This document shows, one piece after another, positions 1 to 8,869 of a stretch of DNA of 64,000 nt. Position numbers and translations under genes: made by a program. Source of the DNA: Mastigias papua (lineage: Eukaryota > Cnidaria > Scyphozoa > Rhizostomeae > Mastigiidae); the NCBI GenBank assembly GCA_964019165.1, contig OZ025270.1, positions 3,621,993 through 3,685,992 of the forward strand, given 5' to 3'. Under the pieces are notes generated by a model. It was not told where the DNA came from, did not search any database, and saw only the letters and a list, made by a program, of their open reading frames with translations. How positions within the stretch are numbered: the first letter of the stretch is position 1; each line of letters starts with the position of its first letter.

Positions 1-2
1 CA

Positions 3-542
3 GATATTTTGCGAAGAAATATATTTATCTTCTGCTCTAATCCGTATGACGAAAAGGTTTCTCATCAAGATTTGCTCAAAGCTAGCCGTGATGCTTCGGT
101 TCATCTTTCTTTGCCATCCACTGCTGCCCCCACGGTTCCTGACACTGTTTTGACTGCTGCATCTCCATTAGATCAAACTTTGGAGGCAGTTCTCTCTTTA
201 TCCAGTAAGTTTGAACAACAAAATCAGCTTGCAATGCGGAAGTTCGACGAACAACAAGAGCAGATTAATGCCATTAAGCAGCAGCTTCCGTTCAGGCCAT
301 CCCATCAGCGCCACGACACTTCCGTTTTTTATTCTCCGCGGAGCAGCCGCGGGCAATCACGCAGAGGTTTTTCTCAAGGCTTTATGGGAGATAGTCAGTT
401 GCGCCCTGCACAGGGAAGAGGACGACAACCTATTCGCTGCTATTTTTGCCATGGTTTAAATCACATCCAGCGTGATTGTTTGGCTTTTAGGCAGCAACAA
501 GCGACTTCTCAGCAGTCGGGAAACTTCTGGGGCCCCCAGTAA
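3..542 (+). CDS. gag: Gag C-terminal part of the Ty3/gypsy element (partial)
   Basis: Gag forms the particle and packages the RNA of the retrotransposon. The reading frame is open from the window edge, so the true start lies to the left. The visible part is rich in Gln, Ser and Arg and has a short Gln/Glu-rich helical stretch. Near the C-terminus it has a CX2CX4HX4C zinc knuckle (CYFC...H...C, around 424-477), the usual nucleocapsid RNA-binding motif. The frame ends in TAA at 540-542. The pol frame overlaps it in the -1 register and is open through the gag stop, so Pol may be made by -1 frameshifting. The alternative is separate initiation at the ATG at 569. Confidence 0.8.
   Translation, partial: DILRRNIFIFCSNPYDEKVSHQDLLKASRDASVHLSLPSTAAPTVPDTVLTAASPLDQTLEAVLSLSSKFEQQNQLAMRKFDEQQEQINAIKQQLPFRPSHQRHDTSVFYSPRSSRGQSRRGFSQGFMGDSQLRPAQGRGRQPIRCYFCHGLNHIQRDCLAFRQQQATSQQSGNFWGPQ
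530..536 (+). promoter_or_regulatory. Candidate -1 ribosomal frameshift heptamer GGGCCCC
   Basis: In the gag frame this heptamer reads G GGC CCC, which obeys the X XXY YYZ rule. It ends 3 bases before the gag TAA. A slip of -1 here enters the pol frame, which is then open without a stop to the ATG at 569 and beyond. The pattern match and the frames are seen directly; that frameshifting happens is inference. G/C heptamers are less common than A/U ones, and I did not evaluate a downstream pseudoknot. Confidence 0.35.
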
Positions 543-568
543 AGGGTCATACTGGGCCAGCCACCATT

Positions 569-2914
569 ATGTCAATGACCCCTCACGAACACGAATCTCG
601 ACCATCTTTGTTGAATGAATCAAAATTGCTTTGGATCACTGGCACACTCAATGGTCAGTCCATTTCTATGATGCTTGATTCAGGTGCAACTATTTGCTGT
701 CTAGCTAGAAGATGTTTTACCGGAAGTCGATGTTTGCAGAATTTGACATTAACGCCTTATTTTGGCCCAGGTATCCTTGATGCCAATGGAAAAGTGATGA
801 AGCCCTCTGGCACAATAAAAGTACCACTTGTAATAGGACAACCAGCTGTATCACATACTGTTGAATTTGTAATAATTGATGAGTTGCCTTATTCTTGCAT
901 TATTGGTTTGAGTTTCCTCAACAAGTTTAGCCATTGGGGTGTTGATAATTCCAGAAACATTCTCCATTTGGAACAGTCCATTGTCTCTATATCTTCTCAA
1001 CCTTCTGTTCAGGATAACATTGCTTTCATGACTACCGCCAAGTACACTATTCCACCCGGTCAAGCTTTACGTATTCCGACAATAGCAAAAGGATCTTCCC
1101 TTGATGCCTTGCGTCCAGTTTCGGCACCAGCTGTTCTCATTGATGGCAATTTACCTTTTGAAGAACGGCTTCATCTTAAAGTGGTACCATCTCTAAACCA
1201 ATTAATTCATCAAAATTCATGTGTGCACACAACAATTGTTAATTGCTCTAATGTCTCCAAAGTAATTGGTAAGGGCACCAAAGTTGCCCTGGGGACATAT
1301 GACTTTGATGAATTCTCGGCCCTTTCTAAGGAATCAATCAATGCCCTAACTTCATTAACCACACAACCCTTGTCATTATCTCCAGACTCAGATCCAATGA
1401 CTCATCTGACTTCACAAATGACACATTTGCTTCCTTCACAATTCCATGCAGCCAAGACCTTGCTTGCTGAGTTCTCTGACATTTTCTCTTTGTCTAATAC
1501 AAAAATCGGTAAAGCCAAAGTTACTGAATTTGACTTTGATCTGACCCATTCAACTCCTATTTCGATGCCTTTACGGCGTGTGCCTCTACATCAGCAGTCC
1601 ATTGTCAAAGAACTGTTACAGCATTATAAAGATCATGGACTTATTGAGCATATAGATTCCCCCTATCGTGCTGCTACAGTACTTGTTGCCAAAAAGAATG
1701 TTTCCAATAGCTCTAATGTTACAGATCGCTATCGCCTAGTGGTTGATTATCGCTTCCTTAACCCAGCCATCAAAGATTCAGGCTGGCCTTCTCCATCCTT
1801 ACAACAATGCCTGGACTCTGTTTCTGGTTCACAGTTTGTCAGTTCTATCGATTTCAATAGTGGATATCACCAAATTCCTTGTGCTGCTCGCGTCAAACCC
1901 ATCATTGCTTTCTCCCCAGGCTATGGTTTTGGTCAGTGGACTTGGAATGTGATGCCACAGGGCATCAAACCAGCGTCCTCACTCTTTCAACGTACTATGG
2001 AACAGACCTTTTCAGATTTAAGTGATTGCCTTCTGCCACCCTTCTATGATGATGTGGTAATTAAAGGCTCTGATTTCCAACAACATCTTTCAAATGTACG
2101 CAGAGTTTTACATCGAATTCGCCAATCGGATTTAACACTGAATGCTTTGAAATGCAAGTTTTTCCAAACTACCTTGCCATATTTAGGCCATATAATTGAC
2201 AAGGGCCAAATTTGTGTTGACCCAGCACGCATCCAATGTATCCGAGCTTTTCCAGTCCCAACAACTGCCAAAGCCTTGAAAGAGTTCTTAGGTATGTCCC
2301 AGTTCTGTGATCGCTTTATCCCCAATTTTTCTGTTATTGCAGCTCCTCTACATGAACTTGCCAAGCCGCACTCCTCATTTTCTTGGTCATCTGATGCCCG
2401 AACAGCTTTTGAGACCATAAAGCAGCTTCTCACTTCTGCTCCAGTTTTACGTGCACCTACTAGTGATGACTCTTTCATCCTTGAAGTTGATGCCTCAGAT
2501 AAAGGTGAAGGTGCATGTCTCAAAGCTTGCAATTCAAGTGACGGCCACACCTACATTGTTGCTTTTGCCAGTAGAAAGTTCAATGACACTGAATCAAAGT
2601 GGAATATTGTAGAGAAAGAAGCCCATGCTATCGTCTTTGCTACTGAGAAATTTCGCCACTATCTCTTGGGTAAACCTTTCCTCCTACGTACTGATAATCG
2701 TGTCACATCATTCCTCCAGTGCAAACGCAGCCCAAAGAGTCGCAAGTTATTGAACTGGGCATTGCAGCTTTCCGAGTTTTCCTATCACATAGAACACATT
2801 CCATCTAAGAATAATGCTATCAGTGACTGCCTCAGTCGCCTACACAGTGTCAACTTACTAGAGGAACTGCATCCCGATGTTTCGATAGCCTCACTCAGAG
2901 CTCTACAGTCCTAG
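569..2914 (+). CDS. pol: Pol part 1: protease, reverse transcriptase and RNase H of the Ty3/gypsy element
   Basis: This frame encodes the enzymes that process Gag and copy the element RNA to DNA. In order it has an aspartic protease with DSGA at residues 37-40, then a reverse transcriptase with VDYR and the first catalytic Asp at about residue 428 (SIDFNSGYHQI). The active-site box reads FYDD at 492-495, where most relatives have YxDD. RNase H shows EVDASD with its Asp at about 641 and the second acidic residue at about 684. The frame ends at a TAG at 2912-2914. The integrase follows in the same frame, so the stop interrupts what is normally one polyprotein at the RNase H/integrase linker. 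The ATG at 569 may not be used if Pol is made by frameshift. Confidence 0.88.
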   Translation: MSMTPHEHESRPSLLNESKLLWITGTLNGQSISMMLDSGATICCLARRCFTGSRCLQNLTLTPYFGPGILDANGKVMKPSGTIKVPLVIGQPAVSHTVEFVIIDELPYSCIIGLSFLNKFSHWGVDNSRNILHLEQSIVSISSQPSVQDNIAFMTTAKYTIPPGQALRIPTIAKGSSLDALRPVSAPAVLIDGNLPFEERLHLKVVPSLNQLIHQNSCVHTTIVNCSNVSKVIGKGTKVALGTYDFDEFSALSKESINALTSLTTQPLSLSPDSDPMTHLTSQMTHLLPSQFHAAKTLLAEFSDIFSLSNTKIGKAKVTEFDFDLTHSTPISMPLRRVPLHQQSIVKELLQHYKDHGLIEHIDSPYRAATVLVAKKNVSNSSNVTDRYRLVVDYRFLNPAIKDSGWPSPSLQQCLDSVSGSQFVSSIDFNSGYHQIPCAARVKPIIAFSPGYGFGQWTWNVMPQGIKPASSLFQRTMEQTFSDLSDCLLPPFYDDVVIKGSDFQQHLSNVRRVLHRIRQSDLTLNALKCKFFQTTLPYLGHIIDKGQICVDPARIQCIRAFPVPTTAKALKEFLGMSQFCDRFIPNFSVIAAPLHELAKPHSSFSWSSDARTAFETIKQLLTSAPVLRAPTSDDSFILEVDASDKGEGACLKACNSSDGHTYIVAFASRKFNDTESKWNIVEKEAHAIVFATEKFRHYLLGKPFLLRTDNRVTSFLQCKRSPKSRKLLNWALQLSEFSYHIEHIPSKNNAISDCLSRLHSVNLLEELHPDVSIASLRALQS

Positions 2915-2971
2915 GATCCCCACATCCAAGCTGCCATTACCTATGTCTCCTCTAATAACCGAACTTTTGAT

Positions 2972-4468
2972 GTGTCCCACCTCGGCTCTTTACGGCGATA
3001 TCGCCATCACCTTTTACTGTCTCCAGATGGCCTCTTGAAGTGGCACAATTGCACCGTTGTACCAATAGCATTACGTGGACGTGTCCTACAGCTTTGCCAT
3101 GATCACCCATCTGCTGGTCACTTTGCTATTGACCGCACATGGGCCCGCCTTCGTGCTCATTATTTCTGGCCCAATGCTAAGGAAGATGTATCAAACTGGG
3201 TCAAAAGCTGTACCACCTGTGCATCTTTCAATCCACCCCCTCACGGATATCACAAGGACCAGCTCCAACCAATTCAGTCCTCCGACCGCTTTGAACTTGT
3301 TTGCTATGATTTAGCTGGCCCCTTTATGCCTATTTCTCGCGATGGATTTCGATACGCCCTCATCCTTGTTGACCACTTTACCAAATGGCCTGAAGTTGTC
3401 CCTCTCAAAGAAATATCTGCTCCCACCATTGCCAGAGCAATTCATGACCAATGGATCTGTCGGTATGGTATCATGACACGTTTGCACAGTGATGGTGCCT
3501 CCAATGTCCATGGTAGTGTTATGCAGGAGGTTGCTAAGATCTTAGGCATTGGTAAGTCTAAATCTTCCCGCCTTCACCCACAAGGTGATGGCCTTTCCGA
3601 GGCAATGGTAAAACAAGTGAAATCTTGTGTACAGAAACAGGTTGACCAATATGGCTGCAATTGGGATTTGTACCTGCAGTCCGCTGTTTATGCTATTCGT
3701 TCAAGTGTTAATAATAGCACTAAAGTTACACCTGCTGAACTGCTTCTTGGTGCAAAGCTTTCTTTACCTACTGAATTATTATGCAGTGCATCCCCAAGAC
3801 TGCTTGTTCAACAATCTGCTGCTCATCACGTAAGACAAGCACAAGCATTTGCTATTGACCTTGGCCTACGCCTTAAACGCTCCTTTGCTGATGTTCGTTG
3901 TACCCTTGATATGAGCAGGGACAGAATGAAACAGCAATATGATAAGACAGCCTCTAAACACCATTACAAAGTCAATGACACAGTCATGCTCTGGCACCCT
4001 CCTCAAAAGACCGGCATTTCTCGTTGTTTTCAAGCACAATGGTCTGGTCCCTGGACAATTACTCAATTGATAGGTGATCTCAATTGCAAGCTTGTCAACC
4101 ATCGCGGCCAAGTGAGCCCCACTGTCCATGTCAATCAGCTAAAGTATATGCCTCCCAGGTCTGATCACCTGGTAAGTCCATCATATACTCCTACCCCTGG
4201 CCCAGCAACTACCCATGCTAGCACATGTGATATCTTTGCTGACTTGCCTGATGTTACGGAACGCCAGTGCTTTCACTGTCCTACCCGCATTGAAAACAGT
4301 CAAGGGGGAGGAAATGGAACAGACACTGCAGACACTACTGAGCAACATAATACAGATGGTGCGCCAGCAAGAAGTACAGCTGATATCGAAGGGGACTTAT
4401 TAGCAGACAATTGGTGTAAAGTAGACATTTCGAATATATTGGCGAACAGAACTAGATCAGCATCATAA
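2972..4468 (+). CDS. pol: Pol part 2: integrase of the Ty3/gypsy element
   Basis: The integrase inserts the DNA copy into the host genome. The zinc-binding HHCC region is present (H45, H50, C80, C83 counted from the Met at 2972). The catalytic core has D113 (CYDLAGP), D174 (HSDGASN) and E210 (GDGLSE), the full DDE triad. A C-terminal tail of nearly 300 residues follows, rich in Thr, Asp and Asn near the end. It is in the same frame as the protease-RT-RNase H part, and the codons between the TAG at 2912 and this Met are open. The Met is therefore probably not a natural start. All catalytic residues are kept, so decay, if any, is recent and limited to the TAG. Confidence 0.88.
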   Translation: MSHLGSLRRYRHHLLLSPDGLLKWHNCTVVPIALRGRVLQLCHDHPSAGHFAIDRTWARLRAHYFWPNAKEDVSNWVKSCTTCASFNPPPHGYHKDQLQPIQSSDRFELVCYDLAGPFMPISRDGFRYALILVDHFTKWPEVVPLKEISAPTIARAIHDQWICRYGIMTRLHSDGASNVHGSVMQEVAKILGIGKSKSSRLHPQGDGLSEAMVKQVKSCVQKQVDQYGCNWDLYLQSAVYAIRSSVNNSTKVTPAELLLGAKLSLPTELLCSASPRLLVQQSAAHHVRQAQAFAIDLGLRLKRSFADVRCTLDMSRDRMKQQYDKTASKHHYKVNDTVMLWHPPQKTGISRCFQAQWSGPWTITQLIGDLNCKLVNHRGQVSPTVHVNQLKYMPPRSDHLVSPSYTPTPGPATTHASTCDIFADLPDVTERQCFHCPTRIENSQGGGNGTDTADTTEQHNTDGAPARSTADIEGDLLADNWCKVDISNILANRTRSAS

Positions 4469-4494
4469 AGAGGAAGAACTAGGGAGGGGGATAG

Positions 4495-4638
4495 TGTTGT
4501 CCCCTCTAAACAATAGAGACAATACAGACCCAATAAATATAGCTTAGTCTCATTCTGATTTTGATTGATTTTTATAGTAGGCCTTATGAAAGATCGATAT
4601 TATTGAGCTACTAGTTATTCTACTATTTGTTTACTACA
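4495..4638 (+). repeat. Probable 3' LTR of the Ty3/gypsy element (144 bp)
   Basis: It starts TGTTGTCCCC just after a purine run (4481-4490) and ends ...TACTACA. The end is placed by the point where similarity to the host paralog family restarts. No second LTR is in the window to confirm it, and 144 bp is short for a gypsy LTR. Confidence 0.55.
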
Positions 4639-4818
4639 ATGATTTCGTGTATAATCTCGTAGCTCTCGAAATCTTACTGCTGTATCAGAGGATGTACCAA
4701 CTGCATTTTCTGCATATAAACTTCTGATTGATGATGAGAATGCTTTCATATTTGTAGGAATATTGTCTAATTGCTTGGATAGGGTTTTAAGTGCCTTTTG
4801 GACTTCATAAGATGCCAT
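4639..4818 (-). pseudogene. 5' fragment of the helix-rich paralog family, cut by the Ty3/gypsy insertion
   Basis: Read on the minus strand from the ATG at 4818, 60 codons match the N-terminus of the intact copy at 21468-22481. Shared blocks include SLYAE, AVGTS and the TRNH at codons 57-60. After codon 60 the frame runs straight into the LTR and stops within it. The rest of the gene should lie to the left of the retrotransposon, outside this window. As in the other two copies, the bases just upstream of the ATG end in TATAG, which looks like a splice acceptor. The homology is visible directly; loss of function is inferred from the insertion. Confidence 0.75.
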
Positions 4819-5374
4819 CTATAACAAATAGGTAAGTGTATAAGACCACCCATTAATCTTCTCATCTGCTAAAGTGATGCTAAATCTAGGGAAAGATACA
4901 AGTAAGAAGACAGATATGTTTAAGGAACACAAGGTACGTGCGCGCCTGCGATATAGTTAGGATATCTGATGCGAAGTGCAGGCAGTTCCACTTCAAGCGG
5001 AATTGGCATTAAAATTTCAATATTCAGTAATTTCTTATCATATGTGAACAAATTACTAAGTATTGACTAGTCTGTTGCACTGCAGTATTTTGCTATAGCA
5101 CAAGGTTTCATGCCTCGAGGAGTGTTGGAACGAAAACACTACTTTCCGCTCGTTCGTGTAGTTGTAAAATCCAGCTATCTCACAAAAACTAACACCTATC
5201 CATCGTATAGCTGATCGCATAGTGATAAACAATGGGTAACTGAAGGTATAATGATAATAATAATAATACAATATGTTTAAAGTTGGCTAGAAAGATAGCT
5301 AAAGCTAATAGAGGACAACTCTACCTTATTTAGAATATATAAGTTTAATTACAATGAACATTTACTACAAGCAA
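4819..5374. other. No gene seen; short (AAT)n tract
   Basis: This is AT-rich sequence between the truncated paralog and the LINE relic. It has a short ATA/AAT microsatellite near 5250-5268. I see no coding sequence here. Confidence 0.5.
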
Positions 5375-8196
5375 CTAAATACAGATACGGCAGCAACATC
5401 CAACTCCCCTCCAGTTTCTAATTTGTATTTTGAATTCCTCATCATTTTTTGCAAGTTTATATTTATCTAAAAGGTGGCTCCAAATTATGCTTCCCATAAA
5501 CGAAAGAGACTCATTTGCATACTTTTTGCCCTCGTGTTAGGAAGTCGGAGGAGATTGTGTATTCTTACGATATACGGAAGCACTTACTTATTGAAGAACT
5601 CCCACAGAAAGGAGGGGCTTCCGGATGTTATACATCTGTATACCTCCAGCATAAGTTCTTGCAGATTTTTCTCATGAATTGTAACGTCCTCATTCCTGTG
5701 TAGGAGCTCCTCAAAACTGGAGCTATAATCATTTAGCAGCACTCTCAGAGCACGCTTATGAACCTTAGTAACTTCATCGTTTGTAGTTTTCCACAGAACA
5801 TCCATATGAGTGGGTAGTAATTAAAATTTTTCAGTATAAATGAGTTATATAGTAGGCTAGCCTTTCGGGGCTCCAATTCCCTTGCAATCGTTGAAAAAGC
5901 TTTAACCTTTTTGCTAGTCTTTTGGCAGATAGTTTTGATGTGCTCATTACATCTACGTTTCGAGTCAATGGTGACACCTGGTGCAGCCATCTCATTAAGT
6001 TTGTAACAGTTCATTCCCCCTCTCATGTCATTGTCAATACTTATGGATACTTCAGCTAAGGTTTCACTGCATGCATAAATTGTGTTGACATCTGCACAGT
6101 TGCAAACCTGAGAGTGCTCTATAATATAAAAGAAATCATTTATAACGATATTGAATAGAAGGGGACCAAGTACCGATCCCTGTGGAACTCCTTTTGATAA
6201 TGACTTCCAGGTACTAAAGCTATTTCCTATTTTGACTCTTTGCTTCCTATCAGTGAGGTAACTGTATATAAGTTTCAGACTGTCAATGCCAACGCCATAA
6301 GCGCCGAGCTTGGCAATCAGTAGATCATGCGGCAGACAGTCATATGCCGTTGAAAGGTCCATCAGTATCATGGCAGTGACTCCCCCTTGTCAATACATCG
6401 ACGAATCATTTCAATAACCCGAAAGAGAGCATGCTAAGTACTATGCCCTTTTTTAAAAGCACAAAGAATCGCCGATAGTCTCCTTTCAATAAATGGTAGA
6501 AATTTCTTTAACAGTAAGCATTCGAAGACTTTTGATAGTGATGGAAAGACACTAATTGGACAATAGCTGTTTTTCTTTGTGACATCACCGCTTTTAAATA
6601 CTGGTGAAACATCTGCAAATTTCAGTTGTTCTGGAAATATGCATCTTTGAACCATTTCATTTACTAGCTTAGTTACAGCACTGAAAGAGAGGTCAGAGGT
6701 TAATGTAAGAATATGTGTAGGCAAATCCCCACTTGTCTTTTTGGTATTGTCCAAGCGATTTATTTCATCCCAGAGTTCTGCGTGTGTGAAGAGGCGAAAC
6801 TCGAAGATATCACTTCCCAGCGCCATTTCCGTGACTTTTATAACACTGTGATGTAGTCTGAATTTCCGTATAGTATCTACTACCGGGTGAGAGAATGGTT
6901 CAATAATGTCACTTGTAGGAGCCTTCTCTATATTCAACGTTTCTGGTATAGTTGTAAAGTGCGAATTGAAGCATTCAGTTATTTAATTACTTTTTGTGAT
7001 TGTTTCTCCACTTTCAGCAAGTTGAATGTTGGTATGTATGTTTTTTACTTTATCGGACAGGAGGGGTTTAAATGTCCTCCAGAAGTTCTTCTCGTTCCCC
7101 AAATCCTTAGGGTCAAGATTCCGATAGAAATCTCTTTTTGCCTCCCTATTCATACTGACAACTAAATTTCGCTGAAGCTTATTCTTCTGTACGTCTACAT
7201 TCTTCCGAGAAAAATCTGCTCGGTTTTTCAATCGAGAGCGTTTCATTATAGCGTTGCACAGCTTTTTAGACATGAAACACACTTCTTAGGAGCTAAGCTG
7301 TTTAAGGTAGTAACATACAAATTTTCAAATTCAGCATCGTTTTGCGGTGGATTTTCATACATTTTATGTCCAGCTCCTCTCGGAAGCGAGGCTCAGAGAA
7401 ATGCCGATAACAACGATAGCTAACAACTTTTGACGGAAATCTATCATAAGTAGTTTTTAGGATGGTATACACCATGTGATAGAAGTCACTGAACCCTGTC
7501 TCAAACGTATTGCTGCAAAAGCAGCTATTCTTGCTATTTGTCATTATCAAATCTATGCATCTGCCTTAAAAGAGGTTGGACGATTAGTAAGGTTAACAAG
7601 TCCATTGTCCTCCATCAAAGAGATTATAGCAGCCTCTTTTTCATTCATGTTAAAATCGCCAAGTGTTAGTATGTTGTCGTAGGGCGTTGAGTAGAAGTCA
7701 ATCGCTTGCTGTAGGTTATCTTTAAAATACGTAGGGTTTGGTGTGGAGGCCTGTAGATAGGTAGTAGCAACCACTTCTTTTTACACAAATTTAGCTCAAC
7801 GGAAATGATTTGCATATCTGGTACAATATCAATCCCGTTGAGGGTCTTTGATGAAATATTCTCATTGATCATCACCATCAGGCCCCCTGAGCGAGCATTC
7901 ACATCCAGTTGGTAAGGCATTTTAAAGCCAGGTATTTTAAACTGTGCTCTTGGAAAAGAATCATCAAACTTTGTTTCTCCAAAAATTATTATATCTATTT
8001 TGCTACCGATCAAATCCATGAAGTTCTTAAATTTATTTCTTATTGAATTCATGTTGAGAAAGCTGACAATGACGTTTTTTGGATGCTTTTTCCGCAGATC
8101 TTCAATTTGCTTTACCCAGTTGGGATGACGTACGATATTATGATCAGTGAGAATATGTTCAGTAATAAAGTCCTTTCTATTACTATCACAGGCCAT
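5375..8196 (-). pseudogene. LINE ORF2 relic: endonuclease and reverse transcriptase
   Basis: The endonuclease part (8196-7302) is in three frames. It keeps the N-terminal LNMNSIRNKF block, GETKFDDSF and GDFNMN. The RT part (6937-5745) keeps CPISVFPSLSKVFE, a DLSTAYDCLPHDLL block carrying the first catalytic Asp, and GVPQGSVLGPLLF. The YADD box has become CADV, so the second active-site Asp is gone. The C-terminal end (about 5580-5375) is in another frame and holds SLSFMGSIIWSHLLDKYK and then the Cys cluster. Frameshifts near 7660, 7300, 6970, 6400 and 5750 rule out activity. Confidence 0.85.
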
Positions 8197-8226
8197 AATA
8201 TCTTTATTAGTTGGATGGTGCTCGCA

Positions 8227-8865
8227 TCAATTATTATTCAAAAAATTTAAAAAATTGTGAGCAGGTTTTGCAACACCTCGCATATTTAAACGCAGGCCTT
8301 TCATACCAAGTCCCTCCTCGGTGATGTTGTCATTTTTAATGATTTTGAGGTTCTTTCTTGCACAGTATGTTTCCGTCTTTGTCTTCAGCTCAATCGCTTT
8401 CCTTGTGTACTGGCCTCCACGATCTGTCCTCATGATTGGTAATGATATTACAATGTCAATCTGGGGAGATTCTGTTTTTACCACATTTACGGCCTGATCC
8501 AGATATTCTTGTTTGTCAATACCACTGGCAATAACGTTTGTGCCACTCTGTACTATGAGTGTGTCTGACTTACGGCGAATGGCAGGTTTTAGATGGTCCA
8601 CAATATCCTGCGTGTTCGCTCCGGGATTTACTTTCACATACACTTTCCGATGGCGATTCATAAGACCTCGATCACTTATGCCATGTAGCATGTAATCCCC
8701 AATAATCGTTACTTGACTTTGGATATTTTCATTTAATCTCTCCCTCTGTCCTCCTGATTTTACATTTTCATTTTCTGTTGGCAGGTGGGGAGGCGCCTGT
8801 GATCTGATTTCTTGTGTTGTGTTATTCAGGTTAGAAGATAAGTGGGAATTTATATGAAAATACAA
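8227..8865 (-). pseudogene. LINE ORF1 relic with SGNH-esterase-like domain
   Basis: The 212-codon frame contains IIGDYMLHGI, QSGTNVI and GLRLNMRGVAK. These correspond to the first, third and last blocks of the SGNH/GDSL esterase domain found in ORF1 of many CR1 and L2 elements. The nucleophile Ser of GDS is changed to Tyr, so the domain could not be catalytic here. ORF2 lies 30 bases downstream on the same strand. A start at 8865 is only the first Met of the open stretch; an N-terminal part may be missing. Confidence 0.7.
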
Positions 8866-8869
8866 CTTA

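Larger units (their letters stand above)
1..4638 (+). mobile_element. Ty3/gypsy LTR retrotransposon, 5' end outside the window
   Basis: The gene order is gag zinc knuckle, protease, reverse transcriptase, RNase H, integrase, which is the Ty3/gypsy order. The window opens inside gag, so the 5' LTR and primer-binding site are not seen. Downstream of integrase lies a purine run at 4481-4490, then TGTTGTCCCC at 4495. A sequence that starts TGT and ends ACA (4495-4638) fits a short 3' LTR of 144 bp. The ACA end falls exactly where homology to a host gene family resumes (codon 60 of the copy read on the minus strand from 4818). The 5 bases after it, ATGAT, are the expected target duplication, but the left copy is out of view. 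An in-frame TAG splits pol, so this copy may be inactive. Confidence 0.9.
5375..8865 (-). mobile_element. Decayed CR1/L2-type LINE, near full length
   Basis: On the minus strand the order is an ORF1 with an esterase-like domain, an apurinic-type endonuclease, a reverse transcriptase, and a C-terminal Trp/Cys tail ending CCRIC just before a TAG (5375-5377). That is the layout of CR1/L2-group non-LTR retrotransposons. At least five frame breaks divide ORF2, and the RT active site is damaged. The 3' tail is not clear. This is an old copy. Confidence 0.85.

Noticed and set aside
2044..2550. 168-codon minus-strand open frame in Ty3/gypsy pol
   Set aside because: It is a shadow of the RT/RNase H coding region.
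9..4468. Possible endogenous retrovirus with envelope
   Set aside because: No env frame lies between integrase and the 3' LTR. The element ends soon after integrase, as in Ty3/gypsy retrotransposons.
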